Shown in pieces: positions 46,200 to 60,356 of a DNA stretch of 64,000 bases (its first letter is position 1; each line of letters begins with the position of its first letter). This DNA is from Semisulcospira habei (lineage: Eukaryota; Mollusca; Gastropoda; Semisulcospiridae): NCBI GenBank assembly GCA_036245525.1, contig BTPG01000003.1, forward strand, positions 194,165,127-194,229,126, given 5' to 3'. A program made the translations under genes and the position numbers. Under the pieces are notes generated by a model. It saw only the letters and a program-made list of their open reading frames with translations, was not told the origin of the DNA and did no database searches.

Positions 46200-46408
46200 A
46201 CTGCCAAGAAAAACTGAACACCGCAAAACTGTAAAAGGTACAGATCCTCATGACCCCCGCGCAGTTGCGGGAGCTCATGATAATCTCTGCCTCTTTGCTG
46301 AAAGCACTTTGCGCCCATGTTCTTTGGACGGCTGTGGATCGTTGACGTCGCCGAGTTGACAACGACTTCAAAAACACGATGTACGTCCACTGGCAGTGAG
46401 GAGGTTAA
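46200..46408. mobile_element. Family IV foldback upstream of caveolin D
   Basis: TGAACACCGCAAAACTG, hairpin AGATCCTCATGACCCCC, and right end CACTGGCAGTGAGGAGGTTA. Confidence 0.6.
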
Positions 46409-46585
46409 CATATTCACGACGTGACGCATCCGGATACGCGGCGTTAACTAATCAGTTAATGCGTGAATGAGTTAAATAATCTAACATCCCGACAAACTCC
46501 GACAACCACTACATTCATTCGAGATGTGCCGCGTAAGGATATGCTTTTGCCGGGTATCCGTATGCCGCCCGTCTCCAATATGCTA
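46405..46585. mobile_element. Two worn family II foldbacks
   Basis: The first (about 46405-46477) reads TTAACATATTCACGACGTG to GTGAATGAGTTAA. The second (about 46508-46585) carries CATTCGAGATGTGCCGCG and GGGTATCCG. Confidence 0.5.
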
Positions 46586-46894
46586 GTTACACTTATTACT
46601 CATCCTGTTGTAACGTGCTTTGGAACAACGTAACAGTTGTTACAAATATTGTTTTGTTTGTCGGCGTAAAGCGTATTGTGTCTCTAACAATTGTTAACGC
46701 TTTCAAGGAGCCCCTATGCGGGGCCTCCTGCAAGAGTTCAAAAGCTCGTGGAGACTCCCGTTTAGACTTAAATATAAAAGTAGGCGAAGATATCAACTTT
46801 ACCCCTTTCAGAGTGGTCCTCGGCTTCTTCTTCTTCTTCTTGTCATTGTTATTGCCTTTGTTGCTGTACTTTTACGTCCGTTTTTATTATTGAA

Positions 46895-47195
46895 TGGACT
46901 TTTCACGATGGGTTGCTGTGGAGAGAATTCAATAGCCTGCCCATGACGTGCAGGCCTCATCCTCTGCCAACTGTAGTAACAAGATAAAAATTACCCCGTG
47001 ACTAATTACGCTAACCTCGCTGCAGAACGTACCTTTGGCGCGAAGCGCCATTATGTGCGTGTGTGTGAGCGTACATATGTATGTAAACACGAAAATCTCC
47101 CACGTGTGTGTACGTGCAAGCTTGAAAAGTGAGGACATGCTTCTTTCAAAGGGTGTATGAGAGAGCCTCCGAGCATATTGAAATTGGACCTCTCA
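46895..47195 (+). repeat. Long interspersed repeat, partial third copy
   Basis: GGACTTTTCACGATGGGTTG, TTTGGCGCGAAGCGCC and GAGAGCCTCCGAGCATATTG match the copies at 658 and 5461. Confidence 0.55.
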
Positions 47196-47203
47196 TTGAA
47201 GAG

Positions 47204-47287
47204 TTAACCCTTTTGTGTGTCGGTATCGGTTTTTGTCGCGATGTAGGAATCATCGCGACAAAAACCGCTACTGACACGCAAAGGGTT
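47204..47287. mobile_element. Family V foldback
   Basis: TTAACCCTTTTGTGTGTCGG to CTGACACGCAAAGGGTTA around CGATGTAGGAATCATCG. Confidence 0.75.
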
Positions 47288-47499
47288 AGTAGAAGAAGAG
47301 TTGATGAGTTTATAGAAAGTCGGTTGATTCACCACAAGATTGGCACTCTTCTGCCTTTCTTTGCCAAAATCCAATATGTATAATTTGGAGGAAAGTGAAA
47401 TTTTCAGTGTGTAAGAATAAATTAAAATGCGTTTTTCTCCCCAAAATAGACATACTGGCCTTTTGCCACGTAGAGTCAGTGCTTTAGGACTAGTCTATC

Positions 47500-47600
47500 G
47501 CGCAAAAGATCATCGGACCGCCGTCGGCCGCAGTGGGCCCGCGCACAGCTGTGCACGCGTCCACAGCGGCTAGAGGCGGCACTATATGGCCTTCTCGCAT
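47500..47600. mobile_element. Family VI foldback
   Basis: CGCGCAAAAGATCATCGGAC to GGCACTATATGGCCTTCTCG with centre GGGCCCGCGCACAGCTGTGC. Confidence 0.6.
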
Positions 47601-47724
47601 TCAGAGGCCTCGACACTACTTTTAAATCGTGAGTTTTTCGCATTGGCGTTCAATATTGACTGAGCAAATGGATCTCTTGTGTGCATGCATATCATGTTTC
47701 ACTATTCAACCCTAGAAAATCTAA

Positions 47725-47830
47725 ACTGCAAGTGGAATAGATCCCAATGAGCCCGGTAGTTGCGGGGGCTCATGAGGATCTATGCCTCTTGCTGACACCA
47801 CTTTGAATCCATGTTTCTGGGACATCTAGA
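47725..47830. mobile_element. Family IV foldback, partial
   Basis: AACTGCAAGTGGAATAGATC, GGGGGCTCATGAGGATCT, and CACTTTGAATCCATGTTTCT. Confidence 0.55.
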
Positions 47831-48019
47831 GATTTTAGTTTTTTTCTTTTGTTTTTTTGTTTTAGATGTCGAATTGTCGAAGATTGCAGAAATAGTCTGC
47901 GTCAGATGGTACTGAAAGGGGTCAACTTATCTGTGTGTAAACATTGCACTGACACACACACCCACCCACCCCAACCCCCCCCCCCCTCCACCCCACCCCC
48001 ACCCCCATCCCCATTCCCA

Positions 48020-48480
48020 CTTTTAACATGCCAAGTGATTTACATAAATTGATAATTATTATTGAAAGTGTACTATAATATCTTATACACCATCTGTAAC
48101 ACCATGTGCGTTGAATATATTTTTTAACACTCTTGTATTACACGAGGTGACTAGCATAAAATAATGTGTGAAGTGTAGAATCGCCTGCAAAGAACGGTGA
48201 CACATATGTAGGGGATGGGTGAATAATTATAACAACTGAACACAAAGGCCGTGCTGATTAGCTTATTTTTTTCTCGAAATGGGCCAAGATATTTAGGCAC
48301 TACTCTGAATTATCACGCACGATTCGCATAGCGCTGTAGGTGCTGAGGATCATTATTTTTCCCCTTCGCGGTGTATTTGAGATGGGTTCCACTTTCGTGC
48401 AACGGTAAAGTGAGTCTGTGTGCTGATCCATCCGCGTCTACCGCAAACCTCGTTTTTTCAAGAGTTATTGCCTTTCAACG
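48020..48480. other. Gene-free stretch
   Basis: No repeat family, splice pattern or long frame recognised, apart from an eroded family I trace near 48280-48320. Confidence 0.3.
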
Positions 48481-48496
48481 AACCGTTCATGTTATC

Positions 48497-48596
<100 letters not shown>

Positions 48597-48627
48597 GTCC
48601 AAAGTTGTTAGGTGCAACCTTATACAC

Positions 48628-48706
48628 GTATTCGAGACGTGTCGCATCCAGGATACGCGGCGGCTTTATGCCGCGTATCCGGATGCGGCACGTCTCGAAT
48701 GTGTTG
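48628..48706. mobile_element. Family II foldback between GA and CT repeats
   Basis: CGTATTCGAGACGTGTCGCA and its complement GCGGCACGTCTCGAATG, with GGATACGCGGC..GCCGCGTATCC inside. Confidence 0.75.
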
Positions 48707-48825
48707 AAACACACTTGAAGATGATTCTGAATCTAATGCAGAATCGTGTTCTATTATAGTTGAACAGTTTTCACGTTACGATTTGGACCACACACACCCC
48801 CCCCCCACCCCCCTTCCGAACTACA

Positions 48826-48829
<4 letters not shown>

Positions 48830-48904
<75 letters not shown>
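48830..48904 (+). repeat. CT microsatellite
   Basis: Uninterrupted CT run of about 36 units, complementary to the GA run 240 bases away. Confidence 0.95.
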
Positions 48905-48907
<3 letters not shown>

Positions 48908-49220
48908 CACTCTTTCTCTGTGTGTGTGTGTGTGACGTGCGGGCAACACGTATTATTGTCCTGATTGCCAAGGTGATAGATAACAAAGACGGAATCTTTT
49001 CAATAGATTTGGATCGAATTCACTGGCTGCGTCTTGTTAACACTTTATCGACCTTTTTCTTTGAACAACGAAAACAAGCATGTTATATTTAGCACACTCT
49101 TATACTCTTTGCATATTAATATATATTTCTTTGTCTTTATACGCAATGCGTATTGAACAGCTTTTATGTTTTATGATGAAACATTTTTAGTTCGAAAGTG
49201 AGGACGTAAACCCGACACGT

Positions 49221-49436
49221 TTAACCCCCTGACTGCCGAGAAAAGGTGAACACCGTCGAAACTGCAAGAGGCATATATCCTCATGAGCCCCCGCAATTGC
49301 GGGGGCTCATGAGGATCTATGCCCCTTGCTGAGACCATCTTGTATTCATGTTCCTTGTACGATTGTGGGTTTTGGCCTTTAAATGAGCAACAATTTCAGA
49401 AACAAGATGCACGTCCACTGGCAGTGAAGGGGTTAA
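49221..49436. mobile_element. Family IV foldback element, complete
   Basis: Ends TTTAACCCCCTGACTGCCGA and CTGGCAGTGAAGGGGTTAA. The internal hairpin pairs ATCCTCATGAGCCCCCGCAA with its complement. Outside the hairpin the arms are not complementary except at the termini. Confidence 0.75.
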
Positions 49437-49611
49437 CGTTCAAAAGAAAGCGATTTGTTCGAAACGCATGGCTTGTGCAGCCTATAACCCCTTCATCGCT
49501 AAGTACTAGAAATGATCTCCGTGAAGCCATCGAAGATTAACTAAATAACGTATAAGTTTTGAACTAGAATATGAAAGAAATCAGAAAGACTGCCTTAGAA
49601 CGCTCACAAAC

Positions 49612-49716
49612 CAGATAGGTGCTGGTACTGACAGTTAGATCCCCTCCCCCTGGGCTGGTGATTTGGTGCCTGGTAGACGGGGGCAGGGGATCTAACTGTT
49701 TGTCTGATTAGTGCCT
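49612..49716. mobile_element. Family VIII element, shorter form
   Basis: CACAAACCAGATAGGTGCTG at the left. The hairpin GTTAGATCCCC..GGGGATCTAAC is followed by TGTTTGTCTGAT. Confidence 0.55.
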
Positions 49717-49719
49717 TAG

Positions 49720-50440
49720 AACGGCAACAAATAGTAAGCCATGTTTGTGAAATACCGCGAGATTTTCAGTATAATACAATGCCAGTTTCGATTATTACAA
49801 ACATTGACCTACTGTCTTTTGTCTTCCTATTGCAGAAGACGCATTAATCTATACCGATGGACAAAAGAAACGCGACATTTTTGGAATCACTAAAGTGTTT
49901 CCGATGATCCAGAAATGTCGAATTTCTCTTGCTCCTCAGTGTATATCTCTTGCAGCAGTTTCTCTGCAGAGCTAGGGTAACAAGATGCTTCCGTGTGTTT
50001 GGTCGTGTACAGCGTTTATATCCGTCATTCTGTGTGTGCGTGTGCAATATAAATTCATGCAAACTACCTACTCCAGGACGGGTTTTGGTGACTAACGGAA
50101 ACAACTGGTGGTTCTCAATGTCATCTTGCCTCAACTAAGACTTTTATACCCTTCCTTTCACAAACCATGTGAACAGATACAAATGACACAGATTTTATTG
50201 CGTCCTGTGCGCAACAGTGTAACGTTCTACGTGCAAATGAGAGGAAGAGCAGAAACATAGTTTAATTTACGACATACAGACTTCATTAGGTAAAGTAGCT
50301 TTTTGTCCAGCATTATTATAGACTGTTGCGTTTTGGTTGTGTTATTCCTTCACTGTTTAGGGCATGGGTGTGTTGATCATAATAGAAGATCCGATGTTCA
50401 GTTCAGTTAATTTAGATTAGAATCACGTACCTTTCTAGTA
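49720..50440. other. Gene-free stretch
   Basis: Only chance-length frames in both directions. Nothing recognised. Confidence 0.3.
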
Positions 50441-50476
50441 TGATTTGTTTTCTTTTTCATGGAGAACTGCAATCAA

Positions 50477-50479
<3 letters not shown>

Positions 50480-50570
<91 letters not shown>
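50480..50570 (+). repeat. GT microsatellite
   Basis: Pure GT run of about 45 units. Confidence 0.95.
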
Positions 50571-50571
<1 letters not shown>

Positions 50572-50639
50572 ACAAAAGCCCTGAAATGGGTGACTGTCTT
50601 TACCATCCTTATGGAAAATGGGTGAGTGTAAAATTCTGG

Positions 50640-52560
50640 GTGCCCAAGTCAGACACCCATTTTTTCTGAGGGTTGTTTCTGCATTGTCTTGCTTTAAGAA
50701 GTTGTAAAAAATAAAAAATCAGTTTTCCCATTTCAAGGTTTTGACACGCACTTTTGTGCTTAAAATGTACTCTGCTAGTGTGTTTGAACTTGTCCCACTC
50801 CCAGCAGTGTGTGTATGTGTACACAAAACCCGTAATATGGGCGTGTGTGTGCTATAAATAACTTAACTTAATACCTGATTGGTTGACTGCGTCGGTGAGC
50901 CGAAGTGAAACGGAGAGATACGAAAGGTAGGGGGTGGGGGAATGGGGGAGGGGGTATTGTATTTGTGTCAGGGAGTAAATTGTTTATGCTGCTGCAAAAT
51001 GAGGTTTGTTATTTGAGGGTGTGGTTGTTTTGTAAAGAAAAGTTGAGTTGTGTTGTGCTTCCGGGGTGATGTTGTGGGAGGTCATGTCTAGTGGTAAATT
51101 TCAGAGCAATGTATCTGTGCACCAGTGACTAGGACAATGTATCTGTATGCGAGCAACTTGCTATGAAGTGAAGTGATGGTATGAGTGCGCAGTGTGAGAT
51201 AGGACGTGCACTTCGGGGGACGCTGCTGTTGTCTTGTGTCCTGCCCGACCTTTTGGTTGAACCTGTTGCTTTGTTTGTAGGATTGTCAGTAGCATGAATG
51301 CTTTGGTTTTGGCTGCATCTCCTCTTGGATTGCATGCACAAATTGATTGAATGCAAATGACGTCACACAGTCAGCGTCTTTACATGCGTCGTCTGCTTCA
51401 TTCGGTCGTTTAGTGCAGTAAAAAGAGTGCAGGCTTGGATGGGCCATTTTCGGATGTAATGCTAGGTCAGAGAAAGAAACCTAATGTTGCCAAAAGGTGT
51501 AATAGTATTAAAGTATTATTTGTGAGAATGCTGTCCGTTTGAGTAGAAGGACTGGAAAGTCGAATGTTGAGCGAAGAGAGAAGGCGACAATGGGAAAAAT
51601 ATCCAGCACTATACGTTAGAATAGATGCATAACAGTTACGACACGCTTGTAAATTAAAACACTTTTAACATTAACAAAAGTTGAGTTAAAAGAGGTTTTA
51701 AAACAGTTGTAATAAAAACTTTTGCCTGACACGCTTCTAAAAACAACAGTTTCTTAGTTTTAAACTTTGTACCGCGCCATGAACGCCACGATTGCTTTTC
51801 AGTCTTACCTGTCCTATAGTGTGGAATGTGGGACTTGGCCAACTGGATCCATCTGATGCACTCCAAATGTGAATTTGTGAGTGGTTCGACGTGCAACTCG
51901 GTGCGCGCCTCTGAAATGACCTACTGATTCCACTGATAATGAAAATCTTTCATTCATAAGAGAGCATTCACCAGCTCTATAAACCAAAAGTGATGGCCCC
52001 CCCCCACTCTCCCCTACCCCCCCCCCTCCCCCGCCCCCCCCCAACCCCTCACAACCCCACCCAAACAATCATAATAATAAAATCAACCACAGGTATGTTT
52101 AGTGAGGTATTTTGTTCACTGCTGTGTGTTGTGTCATTGTGCTTGACAACTTTAATGTAGGAACAAAAAAAGGAATACACATTAAGTTGAAAAAAGAATG
52201 ACAACAATCAAAATAAATGTGGAAAAGAAGCATCAAATATTTCGTGAACTTTACCTTATTACAGATGCCTAATTTTATTAAAATAGTCCATGCTAAAATG
52301 AATGATTTGAAGAGGACACCCATTTTCACTCTAATGCCAGTTTTTGTGTGAGAGGCACCCACTTATTGGTAGAAACCCATTTTTTTCTCCATCCAGTGGC
52401 TCTGTTTCTAGAAAATGTCTATTTTATTTTAAGTTGTAGAGCTTAGTTCTAAGGTGAGTCTTAAACATTCGCATCAACTCCAGAGCCCTAGAATAAATAG
52501 AAATATGGGAACCCATTTTCACGTAAAATGGTAGGTAACCCACTCTGATGCTTTTGTCTC

Positions 52561-52648
<88 letters not shown>

Positions 52649-53230
52649 TGTGTTTGTGTGTGAATGTTCCACATTTCGCTAACTTGTAGCAAAGTCCGAC
52701 CTAGATTAAGCTGGAAGTTTTTTTGGAAAAGGTGCGATTGTTATAGTGGCCTCAAACATGACGTCAAAGTTTTGTAGTAGGCCCCTACACATGTTGGTTA
52801 CATTTCATTATTTTTACGTAATGCACCTAGATTTTAGTGAAAGATTGTAGACAAATATAGAGTTTTCTTCTTAATGAATATTAATGATTTTGTTGCGTTT
52901 TCTTTTCTGATTGGTTGAGTTGTGTAATTTGCGGGATTGTTCTGGAAAATTGTGATAGTATAAAAGAGAGTGTTAGAAAGTATGTGCATGCATTGTAAGA
53001 GACAGTGTATCAAAATGAGGATGCATTGTGAGAGATAGTGCATCAGTGTGGATGCATTGAGCAGCGAATCTTTCGTGAGAATAAAGAACTGTTGGAATTG
53101 TTATTCTAGTGTGGCCTACAACCTTGCGCCACGTGTGACAAGTTGCAACTGAGTGAGGTTTTTCTACAAGAACCCTACGTGAGTGTGTCTGGTGTGACTG
53201 TACGCTACTACGACCGCCACCACATAGGCC
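50640..53230. other. Gene-free stretch with one GT microsatellite
   Basis: No foldback element for about 2.6 kb, which is unusual outside the 27.8-39.8 kb block. GT- and G-rich at 50.9-51.1 kb, C-rich at 52.0 kb. It has no match in the gene D segment and may be a later insertion. Confidence 0.35.
52564..52662 (+). repeat. GT microsatellite
   Basis: GT run of about 45 units ending with TTTGTG variants. Confidence 0.95.
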
Positions 53231-53290
53231 ATACAAAAAACATTTATAAAGGACATATTGCGAACCATGAACCCATTCTTGCCTCGAGCA

Positions 53291-53411
53291 GGGTCTAGTT
53301 GCAGGAATGACCTCAGTCCTGCGACAGCTACTAAGCAAGCTACTCCGCTATAGCGGAGCACCTTGCTTAATGGATGACGCAGGACTAAGCTCACTCATGC
53401 AACTGGCCCCA
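53291..53411. mobile_element. Family VII foldback element
   Basis: CAGTCCTGCGACAGCTACTA to GACGCAGGACTAAGCTCACT around CTCCGCTATAGCGGAG. It lies just beyond the polyadenylation site of gene E. Confidence 0.7.
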
Positions 53412-53515
53412 GTTCCCTTTAAGGTTACAATTATTTCCTTTTCAATTTTCTCGATGATGAACCCTCAGAAAGACAGACAAGAAAATGAAGCACTCGTGTT
53501 TTAGTAAATATTTTG

Positions 53516-53521
53516 TTTATT
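53516..53521 (-). terminator. Polyadenylation signal of caveolin E
   Basis: AATAAA on the minus strand about 1.0 kb after the stop of gene E, positionally equivalent to the signal after gene D. The intervening 3' UTR is alignable between the two genes. Confidence 0.55.
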
Positions 53522-54125
53522 TCCAGAGAGTAAAAGAAACGACAGACATTATACTGCAGTTCATATTAGACGGAGAAAAACAAAGCTTTAAACATATCAC
53601 AGAAAGGTTTCATTTGTACAAATCAGCAACAGCAACACAAATCAAATTTTTTTATGTTTTTTTTTTTTATAAATTAAATAACAATTATGTACCATTTGTA
53701 CAACTCTGCTCAATCATGAACCGGCACTTTAATAAAAGAGACAAAGAAAAAACAGGCAGAAAACAGCAGCATTATAAAACTATGTGTGCCACACTATGAC
53801 TATGAACCTTACGGATATAGCCATGAGGTTCAAAATCACAGATAATCACACATTAACGTCAAAGTATAACTGGACGGAATGACAATTAGAAATAGATACA
53901 GAGAATGTGAGATACCCTGTTTTCATTTTGTGTTGCCAATCTCCACAGCTTGATTGTTCCAGAGTATTATAGCAAAATGTGGAGAAAATACTGCTTGATT
54001 GTCAGTCTGTTATGCCCGTAAAAGTTCAACGTTTGAAATAAAAATACTAAATATTTTTTTCAGTGACTAAAAAATGACGTCCAGAGCTTAAAAACAATCC
54101 GTCTCTCGGCACAGATATATATCTT

Positions 54126-54150
54126 CAAGTATATATATATATATATATAT

Positions 54151-54233
<83 letters not shown>
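54126..54233 (+). repeat. AT microsatellite in the caveolin E 3' UTR
   Basis: TA run between the stop and polyadenylation signal of gene E; absent from the matching place after gene D. Confidence 0.9.
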
Positions 54234-54234
<1 letters not shown>

Positions 54235-54351
54235 CTTAATGTGCTTTGATGTGTGTGCTGATCTATATCTGTGAATTTAGATTTAGACCTAACGGCTGTA
54301 ATGCTATAGCGTCCACAATCACAGCCCAGCATTTTTTATCCAGATCTTTAT

Positions 54352-54441
54352 TTAACCCTATGGCTGGCGGTAAAGTTTTTTGTCGCGATGATTCCTGGAG
54401 GAATCATAGCGACAAAAGCCGCTGCCTATAGCCAGAGTGTT
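54352..54441. mobile_element. Family V foldback in the caveolin E 3' UTR
   Basis: TTAACCCTATGGCTGGCGG to GCCTATAGCCAGAGTGTTA around GATTCCTGGAGGAATC. Position shared with the copy after gene D. Confidence 0.7.
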
Positions 54442-54531
54442 ATGTATATCACAGACTTTCTTATTTCTAGCTGTTCTTGACATGAAATTCTGACGCAGAT
54501 CGTGTGGACACAGCACAGACTTTCTCCCATC

Positions 54532-55903
54532 TTAACTGTTCTTAACAACGATGTTGCTAAAGAACAGACCGCAGGACTCGCATACGGGGCCAAGGCAGCA
54601 TTGCAGGCAGGTACCGAAGAACTTCTGTGCGCATCCGCAGTTGATCATGAACGCCCGCAGACATGGCGTGACCTGCCACACGTGGTTAAACGTGATGGCG
54701 GCGAATTCGAAGCCCCAACACATCGCCATGGGGATGCCACACAAGATGGCGAGAAGGTTGTAGCAGCAGCCCTTACTGCAGTTGAAACACTTGTATGCGC
54801 AATTCCACACGCAGTCAATGCTGTGGGCGCCCTCAGGCTCTGCCAACACATCTTCGAAGGCCACCTGAAGAAACAAAATATATTAAAAACAGCGTAAAAT
54901 GGGGGAATGGGTTCACTGTTATGGGTTGACTGTCAATTCTTAGATCGAAAGTAAGGTAACATCTTAATAGGGATTTGCCATTGAACATGATCTCATTTAG
55001 TGCCGACACAGATATGGATCTACCATGATAAGATATCATGATAAGATATCATGATAAGATATGGATATACCATGATAATTCAAGGGTGGTGCCTGAATAG
55101 CTTTGCGCCCATTGTGCAAAGCTAGTTTGGCACCACCCTCAAACTATCGTGGTCGATCTGTCTCCTTAACTGTAATACGGTCAGAGGACAACTCCAAGAT
55201 TCTGCAGATTTCGAGCTTGGGCCACATTGGACTAAACAGCTCCCGCCCTTTTCCAATGTGATCAATACTCGCCAATCTCAGTTCACACGTGGTATAAAGG
55301 CTATGCTGTCTCCTGAAAAGCGGTTGAGATTCTTTGGACCGGGACGCCAAATGAAATTGAAATCTGAGGCATATTCGCTGTATACTTCACGCAAATTGAA
55401 TTATGACTGACCCTCCCGCGACGCAAAATCAATCACACGTGCTCGTCTTGACATATAAAATGCTCGTTAACCCGTTCAGTGCCGAGAAGTTATACACACC
55501 AACCAACTGCAAGAGGCATAGCTCCTGATGAGCCCTTGCAGTTGAGGGGGCTCATGAGAATGTATGCCTCTTGCTGACATCGCTTTGAATACATGTTTCT
55601 GGGACAGCTAGGGTCTCTCGGTATTGAATCAATTCATTGGAAATGCGCCGTATACGGATACGCGGCGAATCGCCGCGTATCCGTATACGCGCATCTCCAA
55701 TGAGTCAACGAAGATTGCAGAAACACGGCCGTCTGCGTCAAATGAAACTGATAGGGTTAGAACTCACATTTTGCCTGTTGACTCCGGATTCCCTTTGCGT
55801 CACGGGGAATCAATTATAATTAAATATCTACTTGATGCGAGCAAGCTACTAATACGGTCATATCAAGGCGCAGTTTTTTAATCTTCTGGGTGTCCCGCGT
55901 AGC

Positions 55904-55942
<39 letters not shown>

Positions 55943-58900
55943 TCGCGACGATTCCTGCAGGAATCATCGCGACAAAAACCGCTACCGACACCGACGCTAT
56001 ACCTGCAGGAATCACCTCGACTGAAAGTGCTACCAAAAAGCCAAAGAGTTAAATGAAAAACGTGAAGTAGACTGGAAAAAACAACAACACACGATTGCAC
56101 GGGGGATAATTATATAGCTCCTGTTCCAGCCTCAGTCTCCTTTATAGGCCGTATGACATCGGAACGCACAAAGTTTTTTTCCCAACTATATACTTTAATT
56201 CATTCGAGATGTGCCGCCTCCAGACACGCGGCTTATGCCGCGTATCCGGAGGCGGCACGTTTTGAATGAGTTAAGAACAAATGTCATTTAGTGCCAAGTG
56301 ACCAATATGGAATATTTTTTACTGAGCTCCTTGGATTTGACCATTTCGCTGTACCGTCGTAAAAGAATGGTGAAAAGACAAGAACATGTCATTTTCAGTA
56401 CCCTAAATAGAGCCCCGGCAGATTTCAATATCGAGACCAAGCCCACGTATACCTGCGCTGTTACAGGTTTGAAAACGTGGCCAATTCACGTGAAAATATA
56501 TCTTTCTTATACTGGGCTTAATATATCTGGGGGATATTTAGGGGTGTAAAATCAGTCAGTTCTTGAAATAATTCCCGATTTTTACGATTGTAAGCAACAC
56601 TGACACTGACACATTGTTTGTATTTCTTAAACGTAAATCGTATTAGGTCAATTGTCACTGAAAGATTGGTATAGAAAGGTGATTCTTTGCGGAGATATTT
56701 GCGAAAAACGTGCGCTCCGATCTCAAACGACCTATACGTACCAAGGAAATTTATCGTTTGAAACTGCTCCGTAACGTGAAAGGCTGGAGCAGGAAAATCA
56801 CATCCGGTTTGTTTGTTTTTTCGCTCTTCTTTGTCACGGGGGCCGAGTCCCCCCCCCCCCCCCCACTCCCCCGCTCCCCCCTCCCCCTTCTTACAATGAT
56901 AATTATTCCTGACCTAGTTCTTTGTCACAGTCAGCGTGCTTGCAGAATTGTCACGGATCTGCCAGAAGCATAACTGTGAGGCAGAAACCATGCTCCCTTT
57001 CATGTACAAAAGACGCATGTACAGAAAACTTCGGGTAAACAAAACACCACGGCATCAATACGTGTTTGTGGTTATACCCGAAGCTTGGTATAAGTGTAGT
57101 TCTTTACATGTAAAAGGTGCAGTTTGGACCTCTGGGGGAAAATAAGAAGCTAACTCCGGTTTTTGTTATGGCCGGTTTTGTTATATTCGACTTTTGTTAT
57201 AAACGAAGTTTCTTCAACCCCTTCACTGCCGAGAAAAACGTGAACACGATCCAACGGCAAGAGGCATAGATCCGCATGAGCCCCCGCGACTGCGGGGGCT
57301 CATGAGGATCTATGCCTCTTGCTGAGACCGATTTGTATCCACGCTTCCTGGACAGTTTCGGCTTTTGGTCGTTGAATGAACCAAGATTTCAGAAACAACA
57401 ATAAACGTACAGTGGCACGGAAGGGGTTAATCTAGACCTCTTTCTGAGCAAAACCAGCGCCCGCTGTAACTCCAATTGCGGCTATTTGAGTTAAGTGCAA
57501 GCCATAGAAACTAGTCTCACTCAAACAAGGTCACGAAGCATAAACGGTTATGACAATGGCCTCCTGACCTATCTGTGTTTTTGCCCGGAGCTGTCTCAGT
57601 AAACGTTTGAAAGTGTTTTAAGGGTCAAAAAAAAAAAAAGTTTTTCATATAATCAGCCCAAAATAAATAATGATTTCACTCCACAGTACGGCACGTTTCA
57701 CAACTGTTAAAAACACAATCACTTAACTCGTTCAGCCTCGACAAAAACCCCACAGCAAGACATGGATCGAGCATGATAGTTCAAGGGTGGTGCCAGAATA
57801 GCTTGGCGCCCAGAGGCGCCAAACTATTCTGGCACCATCCTTGAACTATCATGCTCGAACTGTCTCTAGAATTGTAATACAGTCCTTCAGAGGGCAACTT
57901 CAAACTTCGGAGATTTCGGTCCTGAGGCAGAATGTGTTAACCGTTTGACTTTTACTGACGATATTGTGCTGGGGAAAAGTATCTGCATGACGATATCGTT
58001 CGACGGGAAAGACACTGCTAGCGACGATGTTATGTGTTAAAGGAAGACATCACACAAAACAGGCGTGGACACGTCCGTTTATTTTATTGTTTTGCTTTTG
58101 TATCAAACGTTTACGGTTTTAAGTCTGTGTGCTTGCGAGATTTTACACTTTAGGGCTCAGAGATCAATCGCATGAGTGAGCTTAGTCCTGCGCCAACCAC
58201 TATGCAAGGTACTCCCTCAATGCTAACAAGGTCATCGGGCCGACCTCGTCCCGATCATCTTGTGCGCATTGGGCCGATATAGCGAAGCACAACAGTGGAG
58301 CAACTTGGACAGTGGCTGGCACAGGAGGAAGCTCACTAATACTGATGGCCCCAGACAGTGTCGGATCCAGTGGGGTGGGTGTGTGTGTGGGGGGGGGGAG
58401 GGGCGGGGGGGGGGGCCCTGGCCCATCCGTCAGCCCTGACAAAAATAATTGTTGTTGATGGTTATTTGTGGAAGTTGTGTTTTACTATTCAATGGTTCTT
58501 CTTTTCTTGTACGGTGTATTTTACAATTATCTCACGGGATCGGTGGGTGAGCATAGTGTGTTCCTGGGCCTATAGTCAAATATCCTCACTTGGCACTCCT
58601 TACCTGCACCTATCACAGTACTTCACGCAGACATAGAGTGCCATGTGCCCCTCACTCACAGGGCTCATGTAAATCAGTGCCTCTTGCTGTGCGACACAGT
58701 CCTCATTGCATCCTCAGATTGAGGCAGCCATCTGGCAATAAGCCGCTGACTGCTGGTCAACCCCAGGGGTGGTAAAGTGTCCGATCATTGCTAAACTGGG
58801 GCCCAAATCAGTCCCTCAGCCAGGCATAGAGTTTCATGTGCCACTTCAGTCACAGGGGCTCATGAAAAGCAGTACCTTTTTCTGTGTCATGCGAATGGTA

Positions 58901-60243
58901 TTGCATCTTCATACATGACAGTCATCTAGGTTTAAGTCTACGCCTGTGTACACGCCAACTGTTGTCAGAAAGTAAGAAATCAACTGCTCTGTGAGTGTCT
59001 CCCCTGGGGTGAGCAGCCGACCGGCCCGGGTGTCACAGGAAATTGCTACTCCCCTAATCCTGTCACACAACACTCTCTGAGCAGAGTGGGTCTCCAACCT
59101 CACGCAGATTGCATAGCTTTATCTTCCGTGGACATGCACAAGTGCCCATCAAAATAGCAATGTGGTCATTGATGCGTGTCACCAGAGGGAGGTGTGAAAT
59201 GTCTTGATTTTGATCAACCTTGAACTAACCCTTAAGTAATCGTCAGTCAGTGTAAGAGGTATACATCCTGAGTGATAATGACTATTTCTGTGATCTGACC
59301 CTGTGTTCCTCATATGGAGGTGGTTTATGGGTGTATAGAGCAGTATCACAATTTTCACAAATGGCTCAGTGTGTCGTTCTTCAGACGGAGGAGTACTTGG
59401 TAATGTAGTGTAGTGTTGTGGTCAAACACAAGGTGATTGCTCCTGCAGAAACTCCAGGTAGAACATTCTTTTCAATAAGAAAATTAACTCCATATAAGAA
59501 CCAGAAGTGCCCGATTAATCTTGTTTTGTTAGGGAGGTGGGGTGGAGGCGGGGAGGAGGACAAGTGCATGTAGATATGACCAGCCCTTCCTTTTAAACTG
59601 TTTAAAAAGTGCCAAAAGAGGTGCTGTTTCCCGAGTTAAAAGAAGAAACGTTTTAACAAATAAAAATCGTAACCTCTGCAAACTCTAAATATGTCTCTGA
59701 AAACCCCAACAACAACAACAAAAAGGAAAGAAACAAGCGTAGAGAGAACGGTTACAACAATATAGTACAATTTTAAAGAAAATCCCCAAAAGAAAAGCAC
59801 CACACAAAACAAAACAAAAAAAAAATCAACACAACTTATTTGTTATTGTTCTTTTTAAGCGCGTTTCTTCCTTTGTTATGAATTATCCTCGCCTGATAGT
59901 CGCTGTTTTGGTCTGGATTTCTTTTGTAAGACACAGTTTGGAAAACGGGGGTGTTGGGGGGGGGGGGGTAGGTGGGGGGGGGGAAGGGAGGGCTATCGGG
60001 CCCCCCGGTCGAGACACCCCTGGATCCACCCCTGCCAGAGCTGGCAAATTTTGAGTGCAGTGTGTGAGACGATTCTACATCTTTAAAATTTCATTTTACG
60101 CATTTAGAAATAAATCCATTTTTGGGGGCTTAGGGGCTTTTTGTGTGCTTAGAATCTGACACTTAGTATTTTCGAAGAAGCATGCCTATACAAGGATCCC
60201 CCCACCACCACCCGCCACCACCCACCACGTCCACACACACACG

Positions 60244-60276
<33 letters not shown>

Positions 60277-60278
60277 CA

Positions 60279-60356
<78 letters not shown>
